From contig JACJNZ010000061.1 of the NCBI GenBank assembly GCA_014695325.1, positions 1 through 60,222 of the forward strand: a stretch of 60,222 nt of DNA, written 5' to 3'. The stretch's first letter is position 1. Each line of letters starts with the position of its first letter. The DNA is from Cyanobacteria bacterium FACHB-502 (GTDB taxonomy: Bacteria; Cyanobacteriota; Cyanobacteriia; Elainellales; Elainellaceae). Made by a program: the position numbers and the translations under genes. Shown here piece after piece: positions 33,746 through 42,115 of this stretch. Under the pieces are notes generated by a model. That model made no database searches. It was given only the letters and a program-made list of their open reading frames with translations, and was not told where the DNA came from.

Positions 33746-35028
33746 ATTCCCTGAAGCTCAGCTAAAATTGCTGTCAGATTTTGATAAACCCACTCCAGTT
33801 CTGCCTCGGTAATACAATAGGGCGGCATCAGGTATAAAACGTTCCCCAAAGGACGCAGCAGCAATCCTCGATCGATCGCCTGAGTGCGAATTTTACCCGC
33901 AATTTGATTTAAGTATCCAGGCTGATCGTTTGTCTTAATGTCAAAGGCAGCGATCGTGCCTGTAACCCGTAGCTTTTCCACGTTTGGCAATGCTTTCAAC
34001 GATTCCAGGTTCTGCCAGTGCAAGGCTTCCATCCCGCGAAACTTTGACTCATTTTCCTGCATCAACTCCAGCGAAGCCAAAGCAGCTGCACAGCCTAAAG
34101 GATTCGCAGTATAGCTATGACCGTGGAAGAAGGTTTTTGTCAGATCATCACTATAAAATGCCTGATAAATTGCTTCTGAACTCACCGTCACTGAGAGCGG
34201 CAAAAAACCGCCGGTAATGCCTTTTGAAAGACAAAGAAGATCCGGTTCCACTCCTGCTTTGACGCAGCTAAACCATTCGCCCGTGCGCCCAAAACCAGTC
34301 ATAATCTCATCAAAAATGAGCAAGGTTTTGGCATCTTTTGCCAGTTGAGCTAGTTTTTGTAGAAAGACCGATCGACACATCCGCATTCCGCCCGCGCCTT
34401 GAATCAGCGGTTCGATTAAAATTCCGGCATATTGATCGGACTGCTGAAGTTTTTGCTGAATTGCAAACAGAATCTCATCTTCTTTTTCCTCGATCGAATT
34501 GTCTCCCCAATAAGTTTCAGGATAGGAAACAAACTCCACTCGAAACAGCAAATCATCAAACGGCTGTGTAAAAATCGATCGCGTCCCGACTGCCATTGCC
34601 CCAAAAGTATCGCCATGATAGGCTCCCTCAAAGGCAATAAATGTCGATCGCTTTTGCTGTTGGTTTGTCCAGTATTGATACGCCATTTTCAGCGCAACTT
34701 CGATCGCCGTTGAGCCATTATCTGAAAAGAAGACGCGGTTTGATTTCGCAGGCAGTTTTTCAATCAATTTCGTTGCAATCTGCTCTGCCGGATCATGGGT
34801 GAATCCTGCAAAAATCACCTGCTCTAACTGCTGCGCCTGCTGATAGATAGCTTCAGCAATTTTGGGATGAGCATGACCGTGTAAATTTACCCACCAGCTT
34901 GAGATGCAGTCGAGCAATCGCTGACCGTTTTCTAGCTCTAACCAGACCCCCTGGGCAGATTTTACCTTCAGCGGTTCGGGTGCGGTTTTTGCCTGCGTGA
35001 AAGGATACCAGAGATGAGGATGCGCCAT
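33742..35028 (-). CDS. bioA: Adenosylmethionine-8-amino-7-oxononanoate aminotransferase
   Basis: This 428-residue PLP-dependent class III aminotransferase makes 7,8-diaminopelargonate from KAPA and SAM, the third late step of biotin synthesis. It contains HLWYPFTQAKTAPEPLKVKS at the N-terminus, the substrate-site CISSWWVNLHGHAHP, LLIFDEIMTGFGRTGEWFSC with the PLP-ring Asp, and the Schiff-base Lys in LCLSKGITGGFLPLS. It is the last gene of the minus-strand biotin operon, 27 bases after bioD. Confidence 0.96.
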   Translation of the reverse strand: MAHPHLWYPFTQAKTAPEPLKVKSAQGVWLELENGQRLLDCISSWWVNLHGHAHPKIAEAIYQQAQQLEQVIFAGFTHDPAEQIATKLIEKLPAKSNRVFFSDNGSTAIEVALKMAYQYWTNQQQKRSTFIAFEGAYHGDTFGAMAVGTRSIFTQPFDDLLFRVEFVSYPETYWGDNSIEEKEDEILFAIQQKLQQSDQYAGILIEPLIQGAGGMRMCRSVFLQKLAQLAKDAKTLLIFDEIMTGFGRTGEWFSCVKAGVEPDLLCLSKGITGGFLPLSVTVSSEAIYQAFYSDDLTKTFFHGHSYTANPLGCAAALASLELMQENESKFRGMEALHWQNLESLKALPNVEKLRVTGTIAAFDIKTNDQPGYLNQIAGKIRTQAIDRGLLLRPLGNVLYLMPPYCITEAELEWVYQNLTAILAELQGI

Positions 35029-35055
35029 TGATAAAACTGTTAAGTGTTGAGCGAT

Positions 35056-35709
35056 TTAATCATGAATTTCAAGCTGATTGTATGCAGTTTTGAGCGTTGC
35101 TGGATCGATCGCCTCCAGAAAATCAACTTCACCCAAAATTGGAACCTGGCCATAATGCTCGATTGCCGCCCGATTACCAGGATTCTTTTTACCGTTAATA
35201 ATTACCCCCAGAATTGGAATATTCTCCCGCCTAAGTTGTGCCAGCGATAGCAGTGTGTGGTTAATCGTTCCCAATGCGCTTCTCGACACTAAACAAACGG
35301 GCAATTCTAAATGCTTAATCAGGTCAATCACGTAGTGGCGATCGTTAATCGGAACCATTAATCCGCCTGCTCCTTCAACAATCAAATGAGGCTGCTCGAT
35401 TGTTTTAGGCAGCTCAAAATCATGAAGGTGAATTTCAAGGCCGTCGATCGCAGCAGAAGCATGAGGCGAAAGTGGCTCTGTTAATCGAAACCGTTCTGGC
35501 AGAAAATGAGCATCGTTCAATCCAGTCACTTGTTTAACATAATCTGTGTCTGTGATAGTGTCTAAACCAGACTGAAGCGGCTTCCAGTAAGCGGCATCTA
35601 AGCCAAGCGTGAGCATTGCAGAAGTAACAGTTTTACCAACATTGGTGTCGGTTCCGGTCACAAAAAAATGTTCTGGAAATTGAAATGGCATTTGCTTGAT
35701 TGACTGCAA
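35056..35709 (-). CDS. bioD: Dethiobiotin synthetase
   Basis: This 217-residue enzyme closes the ureido ring of dethiobiotin using CO2 and ATP. The P-loop is HFFVTGTDTNVGKTVTSAML, with the diagnostic GTDTNVGKT. YWKPLQSGLDTITDTDYVKQ and LIVEGAGGLMVPINDRH are also typical. It is separated from bioC by six bases, so it is tightly coupled in the operon. Its length fits the family. Confidence 0.96.
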   Translation of the reverse strand: MQSIKQMPFQFPEHFFVTGTDTNVGKTVTSAMLTLGLDAAYWKPLQSGLDTITDTDYVKQVTGLNDAHFLPERFRLTEPLSPHASAAIDGLEIHLHDFELPKTIEQPHLIVEGAGGLMVPINDRHYVIDLIKHLELPVCLVSRSALGTINHTLLSLAQLRRENIPILGVIINGKKNPGNRAAIEHYGQVPILGEVDFLEAIDPATLKTAYNQLEIHD

Positions 35710-35715
35710 TAATGA

Positions 35716-36522
35716 TTAATCAATTCGCTGAATCGCCCAATAAGCGATCGAATGACTGGCAATTATTTTGTCACAATTCTGCAACTTCCAGGCGGCTGAT
35801 AGCCGTTTTAATTGTTGGATCGAAAGCTGCTTTCGGGTTAAACTCAAACCCGCTCCGATTGCCTTCAAACTTCTGAGAAAATCGATCGCATCAAAATGGA
35901 TTGTCTGGCTCACCACCTCATGGGTAAAACAGCAAACAGGAAGCGTTTGAACCTTTTCGAGTAAAGCATCAGTATTGGGTAATGGATTCAGCGTCAAAGG
36001 AAGATTGAACTGCTGACAGATTTGCCGCCATTCAGGAAAGCTGCGATCGGTGGGAAAGGAAATTAAGAGCCAGCCACCGGGTTTGACTGCTTTGAGCCAG
36101 CGAGCGAGTGCCTGCATTGGACGATCGAACCACTGCAACGCAAATCCGCTGGCGATCATGGCGTATGGTTCTTCTGGAATAGGCAACCGTTCGCCGTCAA
36201 GCTGCTGAAATAATACTCGATTTTGTTCTGAAGGAAGGCATAAATGAGACTGACAAAACGCTAGCATTTCCAACGATAAATCTGTGGCTAGAATCGATCG
36301 CTCTCCCAACCGATTTACCAATTCTTGAGTCAAAAATCCCGTCCCGCAACCAATTTCTAAAACATCACCTTCAGGAAGCTGAAACCAATCTGCGTCTGTT
36401 AGGCCAATAAGATGTCTTGCGCCTGCCTTCTGTACCGTTGCAAACTGATGATAAGTCGCAGCGGCTCGACCAAATCGATCGGCAATTTGAGATTTATCAA
36501 AGGAGCTAGGAGGTGACAACAT
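35716..36522 (-). CDS. bioC: Malonyl-ACP O-methyltransferase
   Basis: From the ATG at 36522 this is 268 residues. That ATG overlaps the stop of the upstream gene as TAATG, a typical coupled start; the frame stays open 16 codons further but only inside the upstream gene. The SAM methyltransferase motifs are DVLEIGCGTGFLTQELVNRL, ILATDLSLEMLAFCQ, YAMIASGFALQWFDRP and AVKPGGWLLISFPT. The QWF sequence and N-terminal FGRAAATYHQFATVQ are characteristic of BioC, which methylates malonyl-ACP so that it can be extended to pimeloyl-ACP. Confidence 0.93.
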   Translation of the reverse strand: MLSPPSSFDKSQIADRFGRAAATYHQFATVQKAGARHLIGLTDADWFQLPEGDVLEIGCGTGFLTQELVNRLGERSILATDLSLEMLAFCQSHLCLPSEQNRVLFQQLDGERLPIPEEPYAMIASGFALQWFDRPMQALARWLKAVKPGGWLLISFPTDRSFPEWRQICQQFNLPLTLNPLPNTDALLEKVQTLPVCCFTHEVVSQTIHFDAIDFLRSLKAIGAGLSLTRKQLSIQQLKRLSAAWKLQNCDKIIASHSIAYWAIQRID

Positions 36523-37241
36523 TAGAAATTTATAGAAAAGCAAAGAGCAGATTGCAGTATCGACCAGCACTCAGCAAAGTGAGTAAAAGGAAGGGCGTGT
36601 CCGGCGCGCAGAATACGAATCAACTCACAAGAATGGAGCAGGGCGATCAAAAATTCTTGTGTTTGGGAGGCAGCAACGATGCGATCGTTTGAGCTACTAA
36701 AGACAAGGACTTTAGCGATCGACTGCATATAAGATGCGTCAAGCTTTGAATCATTTAACTGATGTAGATCTTGCAGCAGAAGCGAGTGATTGAGGTGGTC
36801 AAAATCATGCTGAAGTTGGGGATATCCAGAGTGATGATAAAAGTTTTGCAGTACAATTTCTGGCATTGCCTGAAATTGGCGAATCATTTCACCCAATACA
36901 AGCTGCGATCGTCTTTTCTCTGCTCTCGCTTCAGGATGAAACGTGAGGAAACTATTAAACACAATTAAAAAATCAGCTTGCTGCAGTAACTCGAGCGGGC
37001 AAAGATGCAGCCCGTAGGAATGGACGAGGATGATTTTTTTTGAATCAAAATTGGTAAAGCTTGGCTGAAGCGAATTACCAAAATAGCCGCGATCAAATGC
37101 CTGAAACTTGCAGCCCAACTGGGTGAATTGTTCCTGCCAAAACTTCCAGCATTGGCGATCGAATCCCCACCCGTGAAAGGCAATTACTTCAGTCTTAAAG
37201 TTCCCCAGGATTAGGGGATTTGGGGGGCTGAGGTAGGACAT
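36522..37241 (-). CDS. Alpha/beta hydrolase, pimeloyl-ACP methyl esterase (BioG/BioH type)
   Basis: This 239-residue alpha/beta hydrolase has oxyanion-region VIAFHGWGFDRQCWKFW, nucleophile elbow IILVHSYGLHLCP (Ser in HSYG), the acid in FSSSNDRIVAASQTQE and the His in RAGHALPFTHF. Its position between bioF and bioC, translationally coupled to bioC, says it removes the methyl group from pimeloyl-ACP methyl ester. The compact size and HGWGFD fit BioG better than BioH, but I would not insist. The first 16 residues (SPPNPLILGNFKT) are encoded by a copy of the dispersed repeat, and no other in-frame ATG or GTG precedes the conserved fold. Confidence 0.83.
   Translation of the reverse strand: MSYLSPPNPLILGNFKTEVIAFHGWGFDRQCWKFWQEQFTQLGCKFQAFDRGYFGNSLQPSFTNFDSKKIILVHSYGLHLCPLELLQQADFLIVFNSFLTFHPEARAEKRRSQLVLGEMIRQFQAMPEIVLQNFYHHSGYPQLQHDFDHLNHSLLLQDLHQLNDSKLDASYMQSIAKVLVFSSSNDRIVAASQTQEFLIALLHSCELIRILRAGHALPFTHFAECWSILQSALCFSINF
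37194..37240 (-). repeat. Dispersed repeat, copy 3, inside a coding sequence
   Basis: CTTAAAGTTCCCCAGGATTA, then GGGGATTTGGGGGGCTGAGG matches the core of the repeats at 18628 and 33686. Read on the minus strand it encodes the N-terminus of the biotin esterase. Confidence 0.65.
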
Positions 37242-37283
37242 ATCTCACGACTTGATTATTATAAACATTTCTTTTCTTCAAAT

Positions 37284-38483
37284 TCACGCTGGTATCGCTG
37301 ATAAAGCTTGAATGAGCATTTCTAGATGCTCCGGCTGATGCTGACTCGAAAGAGCGATCCGAATCCGTGCAGACCCTTCTGGAACCGTTGGTGGACGAAT
37401 CGCAACGGCTAAAATTCCTTCTGTTTCTAAAGCCCGTGAAAGCTCTAATGTTTTTTCAGACTCTCCCACCATCATCGGAACAATCTGAGAGTCAGAATTG
37501 AGTGTGCTATAGCCTATTTTGTGCAGCCGATCGCGTAATTCCTTCGACTGATTGATTAAATGCTGTCGCTCATCATCAAGATCAGGAATTAATGTCAGAG
37601 CAGCATCAATCGCCCCAATTATACCGGGCGGCAGAGCCGTCGTATAAATAAATCCAGGGCAGTAATTAATTAAATAGTCGCGCAGTTTTTTTGAGCAGGC
37701 AACGAATGCCCCGAACGCCCCGAAGGCTTTACCCAATGTCCCTACGACCAGATCAATTTCTGGCTGGAATGCAGCTAATCCCATTCCCTGTTCTCCCAGT
37801 ACACCAAGCGCATGAGCATCATCTAGATATAAAATCGTATTGTACTGATCTGCAAGCTGAATTAAGGCAGATACATCGCTTCGATCGCCATCCATGCTAA
37901 AAACAGTTTCAGTTACAATCATGAGCCGATCGTAGGACTGCGAGCTGACTTTTTTGCACAGCGTTTCAAGCTGATTCAAATCATTGTGGGCATAGCGATA
38001 AAACCTCGCCCCGCTTGCCAAAATGCCTTGAATCAAACTGCTGTGAATTAGCCGATCGCACAGCACACAAGATTGAGCAGTCAGCAGTGTCCCTAGCAGG
38101 GTCATATTTGCTTGAAAGCCTGAGTTAAACAGCAAAGCAGCTTCTCGTCCACAGGCAGCTGCCAGTTTTTCCTCAAGCTGATGATGAATGTCGTAGTTGC
38201 CCGCTACAAGCCGCGATGCCGTTGCGCCTGTCCCGTACCGTCCTGTATAGTCTTGCGCTGCCTGGATCAGTGCCGGATGCTTTGACAGCCCCAGATAATC
38301 GTTCGCGCTGAAGTTGAGCAGTGGTCGTCCCTGCTTCCGGACCCATACGCTATTCATCCCCCCCTCGCCACAGGGCGAAGCAGCCGGAACAAGCGGCTGA
38401 AGCGATCGCAACCGCTGCTGCTCAACCCGTTCTGCCAGGGCGCGATCGATAAAATCAAATTTGTTGGCTTTGTTGACTGTCAT
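37284..38483 (-). CDS. bioF: 8-amino-7-oxononanoate synthase
   Basis: From the ATG at 38483 this is 399 residues. An ATG at 38498 and an open frame to 38561 exist, but TGGAAA lies properly before 38483 and the extra peptide is not family-like. This PLP enzyme condenses pimeloyl-ACP with L-alanine. Features: LLNFSANDYLGLSKHPALIQ, GTGATASRLVAGNYDIHHQL, LYLDDAHALGVLGEQGMGLA and the PLP Lys in VVGTLGKAFGAFGAFVA. It is the first gene of the operon bioF - esterase - bioC - bioD - bioA. Confidence 0.95.
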   Translation of the reverse strand: MTVNKANKFDFIDRALAERVEQQRLRSLQPLVPAASPCGEGGMNSVWVRKQGRPLLNFSANDYLGLSKHPALIQAAQDYTGRYGTGATASRLVAGNYDIHHQLEEKLAAACGREAALLFNSGFQANMTLLGTLLTAQSCVLCDRLIHSSLIQGILASGARFYRYAHNDLNQLETLCKKVSSQSYDRLMIVTETVFSMDGDRSDVSALIQLADQYNTILYLDDAHALGVLGEQGMGLAAFQPEIDLVVGTLGKAFGAFGAFVACSKKLRDYLINYCPGFIYTTALPPGIIGAIDAALTLIPDLDDERQHLINQSKELRDRLHKIGYSTLNSDSQIVPMMVGESEKTLELSRALETEGILAVAIRPPTVPEGSARIRIALSSQHQPEHLEMLIQALSAIPA

Positions 38484-38722
38484 AGCGTTTTCCATCATAC
38501 GAGCCAGGGGGGACAGCGTTAAACAAGATAGGTCATCCCCAAGGGCAGGCAAGAGAACCATTACCCATGACTACTGCCTTATGACTAACGACCAAGCTAT
38601 CCAACACCCTTTGCGGCAGATAATTTAGCCTGGACTGCATCCAGATTGACGGATTATTGAAAATTCGGTTTTTAATATGGGAAAGGCAGTTACACTTTTC
38701 GTTACTCCCGGAGAATCCCAGC

Positions 38723-40087
38723 ATGACGGTTGCGGAAGCACGTTCGATCGATTGGAATGCGATCGTAGCTGAATTAGAGGGCATTGAGGTCATTCGCGAC
38801 GCGGTGCAGGTTGCCAAGCTTTCCAAGGACTATTACACCTACAGTCCCCTGCTCCAGGCGCAGCTTAACAATAAGGTTGGAGAAATTGTAATTCGTCCGG
38901 CAAATGAAGCAGAAGTCATGCGGGTGGCTGCCCTGTGTGTCAAGCATCAGATTCCGCTCACGGTGCGGGGCGCAGGCACGGGGAACTATGGTCAGTGTGT
39001 GCCGATGCGGGGCGGGGTGATTCTCGACATGACCAAAATGCAGGCGGTGAAATGGGTCAAACCGGGAATCGCCTGCGTTGAAGCGGGGGCAAAACTGGCA
39101 GCGATCGACAAACAAACCCGCGAAACAGGCTGGGAAATTCGCATGGCTCCGTCTACTTATCGAACAGCTTCGATCGGCGGATTCATTGGTGGCGGCAGTG
39201 GCGGTATTGGCTCGATTACCTACGGGTTGATTGCCGATCGTGGAAACTTGCTGGCTCTGCGGGTGGTAACAATGGAAGAAAGTCCGCGCGTGATCGAGCT
39301 GCGGGGCGACGATGTGTACAAGGTGGCCCACGCCTGGGGCACAAACGGCATTATCACAGAGCTGGAAATTCCCCTGACGGCAGCTTATCCCTGGTCAGAG
39401 CTGATTGTCACCTTCCCCGACTTCATGACGGCAGCCCGGTTCGGTCAGACCCTGGGCGACTCCGACGGCATGATTAAAAAGCTAATCACCATCTTCGCGG
39501 CTCCGATTCCTCAGTATTTTGCCGCCCTGCGAAACGTCCTCACGCCAGAACAGCACTCTGCGTTTGTGATGATTGCGGAACCCTGCCTCGAATCCTTTGG
39601 CGAACTCGTGAAAGAGTTTGGCGGAACAATCGTCTATCAAAAATCCGCGCAGGAAGCCACTAAAGGCGTCGTTCTAGGAGAATTCACGTGGAACCACACC
39701 ACGTTACATGCCCGCAGCATCGATTCATCGATTACCTATCTGCAAACCATCTTCCCCGCGGACAAAGATCTGAAGCTGGTGGAGCACATGTATCACCACT
39801 TCGGCGATGAGGTGATGATGCACTTAGAATTTATTCGTGCCAAAGGCACGGTTGTTCCGGCAGCTCTACAGCTTGTGCGCTACACTACACCCGATCGCCT
39901 CAACGAAATCATGCGCTACCACGAGGAGCACGGCGCATTTATTGCCAATCCCCATACCTTCATCATTGAAGACGGTGGCAGAAAAACGATCGACCCCATG
40001 CAGCTTCAGTTCAAAGAGCAGGTTGATCCCGCCGGACTATTAAATCCCGGCAAAATGCGAACCTGGGATGAACGGATAGAGGGCTAA
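38723..40087 (+). CDS. FAD-binding oxidase (PCMH-type, GlcD-like)
   Basis: This is 454 residues from the ATG at 38723. The N-terminal PCMH-type FAD domain has the family pattern: VGEIVIRPANEAEVMRVAAL, PLTVRGAGTGNYGQCVPMRG GVI, IRMAPSTYRTASIGGFIGGG and SGGIGSITYGLIADRGNLLA. The C-terminal half carries the substrate cap and ends DPAGLLNPGKMRTW, typical of glycolate/D-lactate-type oxidases, which oxidise 2-hydroxy acids. The actual substrate cannot be read. It is divergent from bioF with about 240 bases between. A good terminator follows. Confidence 0.88.
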   Translation: MTVAEARSIDWNAIVAELEGIEVIRDAVQVAKLSKDYYTYSPLLQAQLNNKVGEIVIRPANEAEVMRVAALCVKHQIPLTVRGAGTGNYGQCVPMRGGVILDMTKMQAVKWVKPGIACVEAGAKLAAIDKQTRETGWEIRMAPSTYRTASIGGFIGGGSGGIGSITYGLIADRGNLLALRVVTMEESPRVIELRGDDVYKVAHAWGTNGIITELEIPLTAAYPWSELIVTFPDFMTAARFGQTLGDSDGMIKKLITIFAAPIPQYFAALRNVLTPEQHSAFVMIAEPCLESFGELVKEFGGTIVYQKSAQEATKGVVLGEFTWNHTTLHARSIDSSITYLQTIFPADKDLKLVEHMYHHFGDEVMMHLEFIRAKGTVVPAALQLVRYTTPDRLNEIMRYHEEHGAFIANPHTFIIEDGGRKTIDPMQLQFKEQVDPAGLLNPGKMRTWDERIEG

Positions 40088-40171
40088 ACGTAATTTTTCT
40101 GTTTTGAAGAATGAAGTTGGGTGACAAAGCGGGATTCAATTTTTTTTAATAGGAGCAACCTGATTCATGCC

Positions 40172-40202
40172 AACGATCGTCCTGCACGGCGATCGTTTTT
40201 TG
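40172..40202 (+). terminator. Rho-independent terminator
   Basis: AACGATCG / CGATCGTT stem with a 10-base loop, ending in a T run. It lies 85 bases after the FAD oxidase gene. The stem is built from the HIP1-type CGATCG. Confidence 0.8.
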
Positions 40203-40342
40203 TTGCCTGTTCGGACGGATATGGTTGTCCTATCGGGTATGGCTGTCCTAATTGAGCAAACTGTAGGATGACTTGGCGCAGTGGGATGCTAGACCCAGAG
40301 CTTTAAGAATTAATACTTTGCCTCACTGATCCTGCAGTTCTC

Positions 40343-40714
40343 CTATGGTTCTACAGTCAGCACTTTCGGGCTATCGATGGGGGTATTTTCTTCTTGAATT
40401 CGTTTGGAGTACCACCATTCCTTTAGTTCAGGAGACAGCTTTACTGGATAGAGCGTGATGATCGATCGCCCCGAATACTCCTGCCCCAGCACCTCAACCG
40501 AGTAGGATGGACTACTTTTTGTTGCCAGATCAGGAACAAACCGTTTGCCAATTCGCCGCCAGCTCGGTTCCTTGCTGCGCCACTGAAGCCGACAGCAGGG
40601 CCAGGGTAACTCTTCACGATCGAACAGGCGACAGCAGGGACCAATCACTCGGTAGGTGAAATGTCCACCGGAGCTGTAAAAAATTTGTCCATGTTCAAAC
40701 GGATGCTGCATCAT
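40343..40714 (-). CDS. Conserved hypothetical protein
   Basis: This 123-residue protein has no recognised domain. It begins MMQHPFEHGQIFYSSGGHFT YRVIG, has two Cys pairs (PCCRLFDREELPWPCCRLQW) that could bind a metal, and is rich in Trp and Arg. No signal peptide or membrane helix is visible. The coding look is good: even amino-acid use and a compact beta-rich N-terminus. It resembles small cyanobacterial proteins I have seen without a name. It lies downstream of rpsN on the same strand but beyond the rpsN terminator. Confidence 0.6.
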   Translation of the reverse strand: MMQHPFEHGQIFYSSGGHFTYRVIGPCCRLFDREELPWPCCRLQWRSKEPSWRRIGKRFVPDLATKSSPSYSVEVLGQEYSGRSIITLYPVKLSPELKEWWYSKRIQEENTPIDSPKVLTVEP

Positions 40715-40816
40715 CTCACAGGCTAAGGCTTCTGGCTTGTAATCTACACTGCACTGGCATTTTCTGGATTAATAGCGTAGCAAAGGATCGGGAAAATTGC
40801 GAAAGTTGAGAAATGG

Positions 40817-40850
40817 CAAAAGAGCGATCGGTGTTTCACGATCGCCCTCC
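40817..40850 (-). terminator. Terminator of rpsN
   Basis: On the minus strand, GAGGGCGATCG / CGATCGCTCTTTT form a strong hairpin with an 8-base loop and a T tract, about 50 bases after the rpsN stop. It is another terminator built on the HIP1 core. Confidence 0.82.
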
Positions 40851-40900
40851 TCTCAAAATAAAATCGGTTAAATTGGGCTGGCTGAACACTCTGGGAGTGA

Positions 40901-41203
40901 TTACCAGCTTGACTTGACCACACCTGGAAGCAAGCCCTGATGCGCCATTTCCCGAAAAACGTGGCGAGACAAACCAAAATCTCGATAGTAGCCTCTCGGA
41001 CGACCTGTGAGCCAGCAGCGATTGTGGAGGCGCACAGGCGCACTGTTGCGGGGAAGCTGTTGAATCTGACGATGGATTTCCAGCTTTTCCTGCTGAGAGG
41101 TTGTGTTTGAAAATTGTTCGAGCAGTTCTTCGCGCTTTTGAGCGTATTTCGCCACGAGCTTTTGGCGTTTTTTCTCACGCTCGATCATGCCTTTCTTAGC
41201 CAT
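40901..41203 (-). CDS. rpsN: 30S ribosomal protein S14
   Basis: This 100-residue protein reads [40 protein letters not shown] and [20 protein letters not shown] ending VVKSSW, the long zinc-free S14 form typical of cyanobacteria and plastids. It lies outside the ribosomal protein operons, as is usual in cyanobacteria, with its own terminator. Confidence 0.98.
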   Translation of the reverse strand: MAKKGMIEREKKRQKLVAKYAQKREELLEQFSNTTSQQEKLEIHRQIQQLPRNSAPVRLHNRCWLTGRPRGYYRDFGLSRHVFREMAHQGLLPGVVKSSW

Positions 41204-41268
41204 GAAAGAATTACGTTGTTCCTATTTAGACAGCATTTACTATACTACCGCAGGTTGTAAGAGCTTGA

Positions 41269-41985
41269 CTACCTCACCTCAATCCGTCCTTCTGGCACAA
41301 ACCCCACAACAGGTAAAGGAGGCGGCGTGATTTTGGAGCGATCGGCTGAGGGACACAAATCGGCTAACGCACAAACATCACAGGCAGGATTACGGGCATT
41401 GCAAACTGCACGACCATGATAAATCAGCCGAATCGACCAGTTTTCCCAGTCGGGCTGGGGCAGCAGCTTCATCAAATCTCGTTCGATCTTGAGCGGATCT
41501 GTTTCTTTGGTGAGTCCCAGTCGTCCGCTCAGCCGTTTAACGTGGGTATCGACTGTGACTCCTGCATGGATGTCAAAGGCGTGAGCTAAAACTACATTCG
41601 CCGTTTTACGGGCAACGCCAGGCAGGGTCAGCAGGTCTTCCATCCGTTGCGGAACCTCACCCCCAAACTGGGTCATGATCAGGCGGCAGGCAGCTTGGAT
41701 ATTTTTGGCTTTGTTTCGATAAAAACCAGTCGATCGCACCAAAGATTCAATTTCAGCAACATCCGCATTGGCAAACGCCTCAGCATCAGGAAGGCGGCGA
41801 AAAAGGGCAGGCGTCACCTGATTCACCCGCTCATCGGTACATTGGGCAGACAGAATCGTAGCAACCATAAGCTGCACCGGCGTCTCATAGTCCAGCGTGC
41901 AGGGAGCTTCCGGGTAAAGCCGCTTCAGACGTACCAGAATTTCTAACGCCTGCTGTTTTCGGGCAGAAAGGCTGCGAAGTCTCAC
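41269..41985 (-). CDS. nth: Endonuclease III
   Basis: From a GTG at 41985 this is 238 residues; the open frame reaches 42072, but that stretch is not family-like. This DNA glycosylase/AP lyase removes oxidised pyrimidines. The helix-hairpin-helix has LLTLPGVARKTANVVLAHAF with the catalytic Lys, followed by VTVDTHVKRLSGRLG with the catalytic Asp. The 4Fe-4S cluster ligands are complete: CNARNPACDVCALADLC fits C-x6-C-x2-C-x5-C. The start is the least certain part. It stands between rseP and rpsN on the same strand. Confidence 0.95.
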   Translation of the reverse strand: MRLRSLSARKQQALEILVRLKRLYPEAPCTLDYETPVQLMVATILSAQCTDERVNQVTPALFRRLPDAEAFANADVAEIESLVRSTGFYRNKAKNIQAACRLIMTQFGGEVPQRMEDLLTLPGVARKTANVVLAHAFDIHAGVTVDTHVKRLSGRLGLTKETDPLKIERDLMKLLPQPDWENWSIRLIYHGRAVCNARNPACDVCALADLCPSADRSKITPPPLPVVGFVPEGRIEVR

Positions 41986-42115
41986 GATACAAAGGAAGTA
42001 GAGAAAAGGAAACGAGGTGATGGCTACACCGTCATACCAAAAGTGATGGCAGTTCGCGTAGCCCTTGGACAAGCTTGTACGCCCAACTCATCCTAACGTT
42101 CATGCTGCCCTGCGA

